Assembly (NCBI RefSeq): GCF_019456655.1
Contig: NZ_CP080332.1
Span: forward strand, 558,001-622,000
DNA from: Mycolicibacterium diernhoferi
Lineage (GTDB): Bacteria; Actinomycetota; Actinomycetes; Mycobacteriales; Mycobacteriaceae
Length of the DNA: 64,000 bases
Direction: 5' to 3'
Shown here: piece by piece, positions 17,130 to 25,465 of the stretch
Numbering within the stretch: position 1 is the first letter of the stretch
Layout: each line of letters opens with the position of its first letter
Notes under the pieces: model-generated
Database searches by the model: none
Seen by the model: the letters and a program-made list of their open reading frames with translations, nothing else
What the model was told of the DNA's origin: nothing
Position numbers and translations under genes: made by a program

Positions 17130-18482
17130 ATGACTTCCGACAACAGCGGCAATCCGCGCCGCGCCGTCGACTCCGTGATGGAGCGACTGGACACCTATGG
17201 CATCGGGCGCCGGCAGTTCGTGAAACTGCTGGCCGGTAGCACCGCCGCGCTGGCCGGTGTCGGCGCGCTGTCCGCGGTGGGACGCCGCGATGCGGCCCGT
17301 GGCGGTGCCGTCGCCTACACCGACGGTCAGTTCGCGCTGCTGAACTGGTCTTCCACCGGCGACTACCAGGTGCAGTGGGGGCGAGCGTTCCAGGACGCGG
17401 CCGGCCAGCTCGGCTACAAGAGCGTGGTGCTCGACGGCAAGAACGATGCGGCCGTGCAGTCCAACCAGTTCAACCAGCTGCTCACCCAGAAGACCACCGC
17501 CATCTTCGTCGGCCTCAACGACGCCGGCGCGCTACCGACGCTTGCGCACGACGCCAACGAGAACGGCGTGCTGTTCCAGGCGGCCTGGAACTCGCCGGCC
17601 TGGTACACCCCCTGGCACAGCGACGTCGACGGCGACAAGTACACCACCTTCCTGATGCCCGACGAGTACGTGTCGGTGGGCAAGGCCGTGGACGTGCTGG
17701 CCCGCAAGATCGGGGAGGAGGGCACGATCGTCCGGGTCGGCGGCTACTACCCGTCCATCGACGGTTGCGAGGTGCAGCGCCGGCTCGCAGTCCACGAAAC
17801 CCTGAAGAAATACCCGAAGATCAAGTTCGCGGGGGAACTGCACGCCAAATACGACGCCGACCTGTCCCAGCGTGCGGCCGCGTCCCTGCTGGCGCGGTTC
17901 CCCGACACCCGCGGCATCGTCGCGGTCAACGACGACGCCGCCACCGGTGTGGTGGCCGGTATCGAGGCGGCCGGCAAGGTGCCCGGTAAGGACGTCTTCG
18001 TGGTGGGCGCCAACGGATCCACCGCAGGAATCGACCGGATCGTCAAGGGCACCCAGCTCGCCACCACCGGCAACGTGCCGGCCTACCCGTCCTTCTTCAC
18101 CCTGGCCCAGTTCCACGACCGGCTACAGGGCTGGAAACCCGAAGCGGCCGAACGGTTCTACGGCTGGCACGCCGAGATCATCACCGCGGAGAACGTGCAC
18201 AAGTTCAAGACCCGCTTCGTCGACGGGCCGATCGCCGAGTCCTTCGACGTGCGGCTGCTCTCGCGCACCCTGCACCCGACCGACTTCGACCTGCAGTTCG
18301 ACGGCTACCCGGTCGAGGACCTGGAGACCATCTGGCCGGGGGTGCCCAAACCGGCGGGCTTCGAATACCCCGAGGCCTATCTGAATGCTCAGCGCAACGG
18401 CGATTTCGACCGGATCCGCGCGCTCTACAAGCAGCACTACCGGACCCCGGTGCTGGGTCCCTCCCCGTACAGGAAGGTCTGA
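17130..18482 (+). CDS. ABC importer substrate-binding protein (ribose/periplasmic-binding type) with Tat signal
   Basis: A 450-aa type I periplasmic binding protein (Peripla_BP_4-like). The N-terminus carries a twin-arginine signal, IGRRQFVKLLAG followed by STAALAGVGALSAVG, so it is probably exported folded. The mature protein has the alternating pattern of the RbsB/LsrB group: LNWSSTGDYQVQWGRAF, a cue for ligand binding in IFVGLNDAGALPTL, GIVAVNDDAATGVVAGIE, and DVFVVGANGSTAGID. It is the first gene of an importer whose ATPase and permease follow. Despite the sugar-type family, the downstream flavin monooxygenase suggests a non-sugar ligand; this is inference. Confidence 0.88.
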   Translation: MTSDNSGNPRRAVDSVMERLDTYGIGRRQFVKLLAGSTAALAGVGALSAVGRRDAARGGAVAYTDGQFALLNWSSTGDYQVQWGRAFQDAAGQLGYKSVVLDGKNDAAVQSNQFNQLLTQKTTAIFVGLNDAGALPTLAHDANENGVLFQAAWNSPAWYTPWHSDVDGDKYTTFLMPDEYVSVGKAVDVLARKIGEEGTIVRVGGYYPSIDGCEVQRRLAVHETLKKYPKIKFAGELHAKYDADLSQRAAASLLARFPDTRGIVAVNDDAATGVVAGIEAAGKVPGKDVFVVGANGSTAGIDRIVKGTQLATTGNVPAYPSFFTLAQFHDRLQGWKPEAAERFYGWHAEIITAENVHKFKTRFVDGPIAESFDVRLLSRTLHPTDFDLQFDGYPVEDLETIWPGVPKPAGFEYPEAYLNAQRNGDFDRIRALYKQHYRTPVLGPSPYRKV

Positions 18483-18483
18483 C

Positions 18484-20097
18484 ATGACGGTGTTGGAAGA
18501 AGAGGCGGTGGCACACGAGCCGGTTCGGGCCGAGCCCCGGCTGCAGGCCCACGACATCGTCAAGACCTTCGGCGCCAACCGGGCGCTCAAGGGCGTCGAC
18601 CTGACCGTCGGCGACGGCGAGGTCGTCGGCCTGATCGGGGAGAACGGCGCCGGTAAGAGCACCATCCTCAACATCGTCTCCGGGGTGCTGCCGTTCGACT
18701 CGGGCACCCTGCAACTCGACGGCCGCGACATCGCCCCGAAGTCCTACCAGGAAGCCAACAAACTGGGCATCTTCCGGGTGTTCCAGGAGGCGAACCTGGT
18801 GGACACCCTGCCCGTCTACCAGAACGTGTTCTTCGGCTGGGAGCACCTGTTCCGCACCCGGCTCGGTGGACTGGACCACCGGGCACTGCGCAGGGCGGCC
18901 AGCACGGCGCTGGAATCCGCCGGGGTGGACGGCGTGGACGTGTCCGCCCCGACCGGCGTGCTGGCCCCCGGGCAGAAGCAGAGCCTGGACATCGCCCGGG
19001 TCACCGCACTGGCCGACCTGCTGGAGGTCGAACGCCCGGTGGTGTTGTTCGACGAACCGACCACCGCACTGGACTCCGAGCACGAGGACAATTTCCTGCT
19101 GCTGCTCAAACGCCTGCGCGGTGTCGCGGCCGTCGTCTTCGTCTCGCACCGGCTGCCCGAGATCATCGAAACCACCGACCGGATCACCGTTTTCAAAGAC
19201 GGTGAATCGGTCGCCGACCGGCCCACCCAGGGCACCGACGAGAGTGAACTGCACCGGTTGATGGTGGGCCGGCTGCGCACCGAGAACTACTACCGTGAGC
19301 ACGCCCAGGTCGAGATCGCCGCGCAGACCCCGCCCCGGCTGGTGGTCGAGTCCGTCGCCGGTGCGGGCGTGCTCCGGGAGGCCTCGCTGGCGGTGGCGCC
19401 CGGTGAGATCCTCGGCCTGGCCGGCACCGAGGGCTCCGGGAAGCGGGTGCTGGGCGAGATCGTCGCCGGCGCGGTCCGCGCCACCGCGGGCCGGGTGCTG
19501 CTCGACGGGCAGGAGGTCACCGGTGACATCGGCGAGCACGTCCGTGCCGGCATCGCCTACGTACCCCCGGACCGCTCCGAGAAGGGTCTGGTCACCTCGT
19601 CCTCGATCGTCGACAACATCCAATTGGCGTCGCTGCACGATCTTTTCGCCACCCGCCGGGTCGGGCTGTGGGCGGTCGGGCGGGCCCGCAAGGTCGCCGA
19701 CCAGTACGTCGACGAACTCGGCATCGTCACCCAGGGCATCGACGCACCCGTGTCCTCGCTGTCCGGCGGCAACGCGCAGAAGGTGCTGATCGCCAAATGG
19801 CTGCTGCGCAAACCAGATGTGCTGGTCCTCGACGAACCCACCCAGGGCGTGGACACCGGCGCCCGCGAAGGCATCTACGACCTGCTCCGCAAGGTCGCCG
19901 CCGAGGGCACCGCGATCGTCCTGGTCAGCGATGACCTTCCCGAACTCATCGGCCTGTCCAACCGGATCGCCGTCGTCACCGAGGGCCGCCTGGTGGCCAC
20001 CGTCGACGCACCGGCCGGGGCCAAACCCGATGAACACGATCTCGTCGCGCTGATGATCCCCGGCACCACTTCCCCCGTACCCACCACCACTGGATGA
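18484..20097 (+). CDS. ABC importer dual ATPase, RbsA/MglA type
   Basis: A 537-aa sugar-type double ATPase, starting 1 nt after the binding-protein stop region. Domain 1 has a good Walker A (GENGAGKST, about 53-61) and Walker B (PVVLFDEPTTALD) but an odd signature, LAPGQKQSLDI, where LSxGQ is usual. Domain 2 has the family's expected degenerate Walker A (GTEGSGKRV) but a good signature (LSGGNAQKVLIAKWL) and Walker B (VLVLDEPTQGVD). One active site is therefore probably built from domain 1 Walker A/B and the domain 2 signature. The frame continues upstream without family resemblance; ATG 18484 is chosen for context. Confidence 0.9.
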   Translation: MTVLEEEAVAHEPVRAEPRLQAHDIVKTFGANRALKGVDLTVGDGEVVGLIGENGAGKSTILNIVSGVLPFDSGTLQLDGRDIAPKSYQEANKLGIFRVFQEANLVDTLPVYQNVFFGWEHLFRTRLGGLDHRALRRAASTALESAGVDGVDVSAPTGVLAPGQKQSLDIARVTALADLLEVERPVVLFDEPTTALDSEHEDNFLLLLKRLRGVAAVVFVSHRLPEIIETTDRITVFKDGESVADRPTQGTDESELHRLMVGRLRTENYYREHAQVEIAAQTPPRLVVESVAGAGVLREASLAVAPGEILGLAGTEGSGKRVLGEIVAGAVRATAGRVLLDGQEVTGDIGEHVRAGIAYVPPDRSEKGLVTSSSIVDNIQLASLHDLFATRRVGLWAVGRARKVADQYVDELGIVTQGIDAPVSSLSGGNAQKVLIAKWLLRKPDVLVLDEPTQGVDTGAREGIYDLLRKVAAEGTAIVLVSDDLPELIGLSNRIAVVTEGRLVATVDAPAGAKPDEHDLVALMIPGTTSPVPTTTG

Positions 20098-20101
20098 GGC
20101 C

Positions 20102-21124
20102 ATGACCACTGAATTGACGCTTCCCGCACCCACTCCCGACGCACCCGCCGAGCGCCCCACGCCCCGCGGCTCGCTGTTCGGCCGGCTCAACGTGGTGCGT
20201 GACCTGCTCCCACTGGCCGCTCTGCTGGCGCTGTTCGTGTTCTTCTCGGTACGTGCCGAGGCGTTCCTGTCCGCGGCGAACCTCACCCTGATCAGCGGGC
20301 AGGCCGGCATCCTGCTGCTCGCCTCGCTGGGGGCGACGCTGGTGATCATCGCCGGCAGCGTCGACCTGTCCGTCGGCTCCATCGCCCTGCTCACCGGGGC
20401 GGTGGTGGCCCTGTCGATCAACAACGGCTTCGGCAACCCGATCGTGGTGCTGCTCATCGCGATTGCGGTGGGCGCGCTGATCGGGCTGGTCAACGGGGTG
20501 GTGTTCGCCTACGGCCGGGTGCCGTCGTTCATCGCCACCCTGGGCACCCTGTCGCTGTTCGCCGGTATCGGGCTGTCCATCCTGCAGGGCAGCACCATCA
20601 ACTTCACCAACCAGGCCGTCCGCGACCTTGCCATCGGCCAGTTCATCCCGAATGTGCAGAACGCCGCGCTGATCGCGCTGGCCGCCTTCCTGGTGGTGTG
20701 GTTCTTCGCGCGGCGCACCCGGCTTGGCCTGTACGTCTACGCGGTCGGCGGCAATGAGCGGGTGGTCGACCTGGCCGGTGTGCGCACCCGCCGGGTGAAG
20801 GTGCTGATCCTGATCCTGTCCGGTATCACCGCCGGGCTGGCCGGGCTGCTGCTGACCGCCCAATTGGGCGCCGCCGGGCCGTCATTGGGGTCGACCATCC
20901 TGCTGGATTCGATCGCCGCGATCGTGATCGGCGGGACCGCGCTGTCCGGCGGTGTCGGCGGAGTCGGGCGCACCGTGCTGGGCGTGCTGATCCTGACGGT
21001 ACTGTCCAACGGGCTCAACCAGATCGGCGCCGCCGACTACACCCAGACCATCATCAAGGGTCTGGTGATCATCGTGGCGGCGGTCTTCACGATGGCCTCC
21101 CAGCGCAAGCTGATCGTCAAATAG
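20102..21124 (+). CDS. ABC importer permease, RbsC type
   Basis: A 340-aa permease of the branched-chain/ribose family (BPD_transp_2) with roughly eight to ten transmembrane helices. Landmarks are the early LPLAALLALFVFFSVRAEAFL helix, GSVDLSVGSIALL, GRVPSFIATLGTLSLFAGIG, VYAVGGNERVVDLAGVR and TALSGGVGGVGRTVLGVLIL. It starts 4 nt after the ATPase stop, and the next gene (LLM oxidoreductase) starts 1 nt after its own stop, so importer and enzyme are one operon. Confidence 0.92.
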   Translation: MTTELTLPAPTPDAPAERPTPRGSLFGRLNVVRDLLPLAALLALFVFFSVRAEAFLSAANLTLISGQAGILLLASLGATLVIIAGSVDLSVGSIALLTGAVVALSINNGFGNPIVVLLIAIAVGALIGLVNGVVFAYGRVPSFIATLGTLSLFAGIGLSILQGSTINFTNQAVRDLAIGQFIPNVQNAALIALAAFLVVWFFARRTRLGLYVYAVGGNERVVDLAGVRTRRVKVLILILSGITAGLAGLLLTAQLGAAGPSLGSTILLDSIAAIVIGGTALSGGVGGVGRTVLGVLILTVLSNGLNQIGAADYTQTIIKGLVIIVAAVFTMASQRKLIVK

Positions 21125-21125
21125 C

Positions 21126-22175
21126 ATGAGCGGGCCACGATTCGGAGTCTGGGCACTGGAGGAGGGCTGCTTCGGCTCTCCCCATCACCCCGAGGACCCG
21201 CACGACGCCCGCTGGGAGCGGGTGCGGGATCAGGTGTTGCTCGCCGAGGAGCTGGGCTACGACAGCACCCTGATCGCGCAACTGTTCATCAGCCCGTTCG
21301 GAGAGGACTACGACCAGGGTGAGGCCTGGTCGCTGGCGGCCGCGCTGGCGGCACTGACCAGCCGGATCGAGCTGATCGCCGCGGTCAAACCGTATTCCTA
21401 CCCGCCCGGGGTGCTGGCCAAGATGGCCCTGCAGATCGAGGAGATCAGCGGCGGCCGCTTCGCCGTCAACCTGGTCAACGGCTGGTTCGCCACCGAGGCC
21501 CGTCGACTCGGGTTGACCTTCGGCGACCGGGACGAGCGGTACGCCTATGGGCGGGAATGGATCACGATCGTCCGTGAGTTGCTGACCGGTGGCCCGTCGA
21601 CATTCCAGGGCCGGTGGTTTCGCACCGACGGTTACCGACCCCGGCCGGTGTCCCGGTGGCGGGACCGGCCGAAGATCTACAGCGGAGGCGAGTCGGAACC
21701 GGCCCGGGCGCTGGCCGCCGACGCCTGTGACGCCTGGTTCATCAACGGCCAACCGCTCGAGCGGGTCGCGGCGCTGATCGAGGATGTGCGGGCCCGCCCG
21801 CGGATCGGCCCGCCGGTCGAGTTCGGGATGGCGGCGTTCGTCATCGCCCGCGACACCGACGCCGAGGCCGCCGACGCGCTGGCCTACGCCTGGGAGATCA
21901 GCAAGCGCGACCGCCTCGAGCAGGAATGGATCAGCGGGCAGGTCGCCCCCGACGTGCAGATGTTCAAGACGTTCGAGGAGTTCCCGCACATCGGCACCAA
22001 CGGCGGTACCGCGGCCGGCCTGGTCGGCAGCTACGACACCGTCGCCCGGCGGGTCGAGGAATTCCACGACGCCGGCATCGACCTGTTCATGCTGCAGTTC
22101 CAGCCCTTCGAGGCCGAGATGAGCCGGTTCGCCGAGCACGTCCTGTGCCGGGTCAAAGGCCGCGTACGCGCCTAG
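21126..22175 (+). CDS. LLM-class flavin oxidoreductase, SsuD/SfnG-like
   Basis: A 349-aa bacterial-luciferase-like protein resembling alkanesulfonate and dimethylsulfone monooxygenases (SsuD, SfnG). Landmarks are FGVWALEEGCFGSP, AEELGYDSTLIAQLF, the barrel strand RIELIAAVKPYSYPPGVLAKMALQIEEISGGRFAVNLVNGW (split), FGDRDERYAYGREWI and KIYSGGESEPARALAA. It is expected to use FMNH2 and O2, or F420. It is coupled to the RbsC-type permease by a 1-nt gap. The import-plus-oxygenation pairing repeats the logic of the first importer operon. Confidence 0.85.
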   Translation: MSGPRFGVWALEEGCFGSPHHPEDPHDARWERVRDQVLLAEELGYDSTLIAQLFISPFGEDYDQGEAWSLAAALAALTSRIELIAAVKPYSYPPGVLAKMALQIEEISGGRFAVNLVNGWFATEARRLGLTFGDRDERYAYGREWITIVRELLTGGPSTFQGRWFRTDGYRPRPVSRWRDRPKIYSGGESEPARALAADACDAWFINGQPLERVAALIEDVRARPRIGPPVEFGMAAFVIARDTDAEAADALAYAWEISKRDRLEQEWISGQVAPDVQMFKTFEEFPHIGTNGGTAAGLVGSYDTVARRVEEFHDAGIDLFMLQFQPFEAEMSRFAEHVLCRVKGRVRA

Positions 22176-22185
22176 GATCGAGTAC
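22173..22185 (+). promoter_or_regulatory. Possible leaderless -10 for the PNPOx-like gene
   Basis: TAGGAT (22173-22178) overlaps the LLM stop codon and is 7 nt before ATG 22186. It may give the small downstream gene its own transcript in addition to read-through from the importer operon. Confidence 0.35.
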
Positions 22186-22644
22186 ATGGCCCGTCACTAC
22201 GCGACCGCAGACCAGGTCTCCCTCGATGAGCTGCTGGAGTTCGTCCGCCCGCGGCACCGGATGGTGCTCACCACCTTCCGCGCGGATGGGTCGCTGCAGA
22301 GTTCCCCGGTCACCGGCGGGGTCGATGACCAGGGCCGACTGGTCATCGCGAGCTATCCGCAGCGCGCCAAATCGGTGAACATCGGCCGCACCGCGCGGGC
22401 CAGCGTGACGGTCCTCTCCGACGAGTTCAACGGCCCCTACGTCCAGATCGACGGCGAGGCCGAACGCATCGACCTGCCCGATGCGGTGGAACCGCTGGTG
22501 GACTATTTCCGCGCGGTCGCCGGGGAGCACCCGGACTGGGACGAGTACCGCCAGGCGATGATCGATCAACGGAAGTGCCTGCTGCGCATCACCCCTCGCA
22601 GCTGGGGACCCGTTGCCGCCGGCGGCTTCCCGCCACCGGCCTAG
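22186..22644 (+). CDS. Pyridoxamine 5'-phosphate oxidase-fold protein (F420/FMN-dependent type)
   Basis: A 152-aa split-barrel flavin-binding protein of the PPOX class that is greatly expanded in mycobacteria, many members of which use F420. Landmarks are FVRPRHRMVLTTFRADGSLQSSPV, VIASYPQRAKSVNIGRTARASVTVL and the C-terminal YRQAMIDQRKCLLRITP. It may be a redox partner or a detoxifying reductase; the partner for the LLM monooxygenases is otherwise missing from this region, but nothing proves that role. Its stop overlaps that of the convergent thioesterase gene. Confidence 0.85.
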   Translation: MARHYATADQVSLDELLEFVRPRHRMVLTTFRADGSLQSSPVTGGVDDQGRLVIASYPQRAKSVNIGRTARASVTVLSDEFNGPYVQIDGEAERIDLPDAVEPLVDYFRAVAGEHPDWDEYRQAMIDQRKCLLRITPRSWGPVAAGGFPPPA

Positions 22645-23462
22645 GACGGACGGGCGTACTTGCCCTTCGGATCGAAATTGGCGTTGCTGATCGCGGTGGA
22701 CAGACCGGTGCCGATCGGCCCGAGGTGATCGAACAGCTCGGAGGATCCGGTGGCCACACCGTCGGCGCTGGTGTGGGTCAGTGCCGCGAGTGCGATGTAG
22801 GGCCCGTCCGGCAGCCGGCTCAGCGCCAGCGTGTAGTCGGCGTTGATGAACGCCAGTCCGGCGGTGCTGAAGTTGGTCATCGAACTGGTGACATCGACGG
22901 CCATCGCCGCCCGGATGAACGGAGTCAGCTCCTCGCCGTCCACCAGATCCCGGAACTCGCGGATCCATGCGTACCGGGGACCTGCCTGCTGCCAAGGAAA
23001 TTCGAGGCCGTTGGAGTCGCCGGTCGGGCCGTAGGCGCGGATGAACATCGGTATCGCTTCGTCGATCTGCTCGGGCTCCTCCGGTATCGGCGGAAGGTCG
23101 ACCGGGGTGCTCCAGAACTCGCCGTCGGGCTGGGTGCTGCGGCGCAGGTAGAGCGCCGACGCCCGGGCGACCAGCGCCCCGCCCTGGGTCATGGCCGCAT
23201 CGACCGACCGCATCCGGGCGCCGGCGCGCACCACAGTGGCACTGACCTGCAGAGGTTCGGTCGCCACCCGGCGCAGGATCTCCACCGTCAGCCGGGCCGG
23301 CTGCAGGGTGGTGTCTTCCACCTGGGCCTCGATGGCGCGGGCGAGCAGTCCGCCGACCACCTGGCCGCCGAGGGTCGGTCCCCATCCGCCGTGCGCGATC
23401 GGATTGGGAACCAGGTCCGCACCGTACTGAACCACGAACGGCGTCGCAGTGCTGAGCGTCAT
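22641..23462 (-). CDS. Acyl-CoA thioesterase-like double-hotdog protein
   Basis: A 273-aa thioesterase of the TesB-like mycobacterial family: NPIAHGGWGPTLGGQVVGGLLARAIE in the first hotdog (split), and ALTHTSADGVATGSSELFDHLGPIGTG in the second. I start at ATG 23462, preceded by GGAAG; an upstream extension reads like non-coding sequence. It should cleave or bind acyl-CoA thioesters. It is convergent with the PNPOx-like gene (stops overlap) and stands apart from the nitrilase cluster upstream, with its own promoter/operator region at 23508-23533. Confidence 0.82.
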   Translation of the reverse strand: MTLSTATPFVVQYGADLVPNPIAHGGWGPTLGGQVVGGLLARAIEAQVEDTTLQPARLTVEILRRVATEPLQVSATVVRAGARMRSVDAAMTQGGALVARASALYLRRSTQPDGEFWSTPVDLPPIPEEPEQIDEAIPMFIRAYGPTGDSNGLEFPWQQAGPRYAWIREFRDLVDGEELTPFIRAAMAVDVTSSMTNFSTAGLAFINADYTLALSRLPDGPYIALAALTHTSADGVATGSSELFDHLGPIGTGLSTAISNANFDPKGKYARPS

Positions 23463-23507
23463 GGGCTTCCTTTCGCGGGCGCCCCGCGCGCCGACCACGT
23501 CGACGTT

Positions 23508-23533
23508 ATTACAAAAACAGTCACAACTGTAAT
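23508..23533. promoter_or_regulatory. Dyad overlapping thioesterase promoter
   Basis: ATTACA (23508-23513) and TGTAAT (23528-23533) are mirror arms, with a nested ACAGT-CACA-ACTGT (23517-23530) between them. On the minus strand the first arm reads TGTAAT, one base from a consensus -10, so a repressor bound here would block transcription of the thioesterase gene. Confidence 0.45.
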
Positions 23534-23534
23534 C

Positions 23535-24614
23535 TCAGGACCGGGGTTTGCGACCGTGTTCCCGGTAGAAGTCCACATGCGCCCGAGCCGCATCTGCCCA
23601 CGTCATCGACAGTGCGAGAGCCCGTCCCGGGCCGGGGTCACCGGGATCGGTGAGGGCGTCACCGAGCTCGGCGGCGAATCCGGTCACGTCCGCCGCATAG
23701 CGCACGGTCGGCCCGAAGACCTCGCGCAACACGGGCAGATCACGCGCGACGACGGGGCGGCCGGCGGCCAGCGCCTCCAGGGCCGCCAACCCGAAACCCT
23801 CCTTGGTCGACGGGAACGCGAACACCTCGCAGTCCTTGACCAGTCCGGGCAGGTCGTCGTCGGCGACCGCGCCGAGGATGATCGGGGCGATATCCAGTTC
23901 CCGGCAGCGTGCCTCGAAGGCGCTGCGATAGTCGCGGTAGTCGAACAGGGTCTCTCCGCCGGCGATGACCAGCGCCAGATCCGGGCATGTCCGTCGCAGC
24001 AGTCGATACGCCTCGAGCAGGTCGAGGGTGCCCTTACGGGGTTCGATTCCGCCGACGGTCAGCAGGTACCGTCCCAGCCGTCCGCGCCACTGTCCGTGAG
24101 TTGCATCGATGAATCGCTGGGCATCAACACCATTGGGGATCACGGTCGGTTCGAACCCCCAACCGGCCCGCACCTCGGCGGCGACCGCCGCCGACACGCA
24201 GATCCGCGCGTACGGTTCGACGATCGCCTTTTCGTGGCATTCGGCGAGGATCGGCGTGGTGAACTCGTCGAGGTGGTGGATGGTGCGGATGCAGTCTCCG
24301 ACCGCGTTGGCGCTGATGCAGTCCTGCGCGTGCACGATGTCGTAATCGCCCGGCGTGAACGCTCGCCCCAACACCTCGATCGAGCGGACGATGCGGTCGG
24401 TGACGGTGTCCCCGTCGTGATCGACGAACTCCACCAACTTCACCGTCACCGCCGGATCCACCGTCCGGAAGAACCCCCGGTCACCCGCGCGGGCCAGCGA
24501 CCACACCGTGACCTCGGCACCCGCAGCGGCCAGCGCCTCGGCCAGGTTCAGGGTGTGCACCACCCCGCCGCGCGGTTTGGTCGAATAGGTCAGCAAGGCG
24601 ATCCGCAGGCTCAT
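23535..24614 (-). CDS. Glycosyltransferase family 4-type, MSMEG_0565 family
   Basis: A 359-aa GT-B glycosyltransferase: TYSTKPRGGVVHTLNLAEAL at the acceptor-side N-terminus, IVHAQDCISANAVG in the middle, and the donor-site GFGLAALEALAAGRPVVARDLPVL with its conserved E-x7-E. It starts by ATGA overlap with the nitrilase-like gene and is last in the nitrogen-starvation cluster. A homologue closes the same cluster in M. smegmatis. Why a glycosyltransferase belongs with nitrilases is unknown; modification of a nitrile-derived or peptide-like metabolite is one idea. Confidence 0.88.
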   Translation of the reverse strand: MSLRIALLTYSTKPRGGVVHTLNLAEALAAAGAEVTVWSLARAGDRGFFRTVDPAVTVKLVEFVDHDGDTVTDRIVRSIEVLGRAFTPGDYDIVHAQDCISANAVGDCIRTIHHLDEFTTPILAECHEKAIVEPYARICVSAAVAAEVRAGWGFEPTVIPNGVDAQRFIDATHGQWRGRLGRYLLTVGGIEPRKGTLDLLEAYRLLRRTCPDLALVIAGGETLFDYRDYRSAFEARCRELDIAPIILGAVADDDLPGLVKDCEVFAFPSTKEGFGLAALEALAAGRPVVARDLPVLREVFGPTVRYAADVTGFAAELGDALTDPGDPGPGRALALSMTWADAARAHVDFYREHGRKPRS

Positions 24615-25456
24615 CCGCGCTCCGATCCGGCCCGATACAGGTCCGGGCGCAGCTCGTCGAGGTGATTGAGAACCTTTCGGGCCCTTGCGATCTCGGACTC
24701 GACATCGATCTCGGCCTGGGCCAGCCCGCCCTTGGCCCCGGTATTGGCCAGGATGTCACCGCCGGGCCCGACGATCTTGGCCTGGCCGAGGAACCGCAAC
24801 CTGCCCATCACGCCGGTCTGGTTCGAGGAGACCAGCACCACCTGGTTCTCCGCGGCGCGGGCGCAGTCGTACAAGTCGAACAGCCGGGACTGCCGGTCGG
24901 CCGGCAGCCGGGAGGCCCGGTCGGTGATGCTGGCCGGCCAGGCCGACAGTGCGGCGACGATGTGGGCACCGTCGAGTGCCAGTGTCCGGGCGGCTTCCGG
25001 GAATGTCTTGTCGTAGTCGATGAGCATCCCGACCCGACCGACCGGGGTGTCGAAGCTACTGAACCGGTCACCGGCCAGATAGGTCAGGGCCTCCCCGGCG
25101 GGCTGGTGGACCTTGCGGTATCTGCCCAGAACACCGTCACCGGACACACAGACGGCCGCGTTGTAGCGGCTACCGCCGGCGGCCTCCTCGGCATAGCCCA
25201 CGCAGACGGTCATGGCGCCCGCCGCCGCGATCACCGCACCGATCTCCGGACCGTCGGGGTCCAGCGCGGGCGGCGGACCGGTGGGGTCGGGGGCGGTGAA
25301 ATCGCCGATGTAGCCACCCAGACAGGCATCCGGCAGTACCAACAGGTCGACACCGTCTCGCGCGGCGGACTCGATGATGCCGACGACCTTGGATACGCCG
25401 CGGTCGACGTCACGGCCGAAGTGCGCCGCGACCGCGCCCAGCCTGACCGGTGCCAT
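24611..25456 (-). CDS. Nitrilase-family paralogue lacking catalytic Cys (predicted pseudoenzyme)
   Basis: A 281-aa carbon-nitrogen hydrolase-fold protein. In the nitrilase superfamily the triad is Glu, Lys, Cys. Here the Lys is kept (YRKVHQ, Lys115), but the Glu position reads LPDA (Asp43 instead of Glu) and the nucleophile position reads LIDYDK (Asp147 instead of Cys). The intact paralogue at 29509 has LPEA and QICYDK at the same places, so the loss is clear by internal alignment. The rest is well conserved (HQPAGE, TFPEAARTLALDGAH), arguing against simple decay. It may be a non-catalytic subunit of a nitrilase filament or a ligand-binding protein. GGGGAG precedes ATG 25456. Confidence 0.9.
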   Translation of the reverse strand: MAPVRLGAVAAHFGRDVDRGVSKVVGIIESAARDGVDLLVLPDACLGGYIGDFTAPDPTGPPPALDPDGPEIGAVIAAAGAMTVCVGYAEEAAGGSRYNAAVCVSGDGVLGRYRKVHQPAGEALTYLAGDRFSSFDTPVGRVGMLIDYDKTFPEAARTLALDGAHIVAALSAWPASITDRASRLPADRQSRLFDLYDCARAAENQVVLVSSNQTGVMGRLRFLGQAKIVGPGGDILANTGAKGGLAQAEIDVESEIARARKVLNHLDELRPDLYRAGSERG

Positions 25457-25465
25457 GCGCTCCCC

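Noticed and set aside
18205..20493. Long open frame (762 codons) opposite the RbsA/RbsC-type genes
   Set aside because: It runs antisense to well-conserved ABC genes and its translation is low-complexity Gly/Arg/His/Asp, typical of GC-rich antisense frames.
22575..24665. Open frame of 696 codons opposite the thioesterase and glycosyltransferase genes
   Set aside because: It spans two real genes and their promoter with no motif; a GC-skew artefact.
24611..25456. Calling the second nitrilase a pseudogene
   Set aside because: Only catalytic positions are changed; length, frame, overlaps and the rest of the fold are intact, so a functional non-catalytic protein is more likely.
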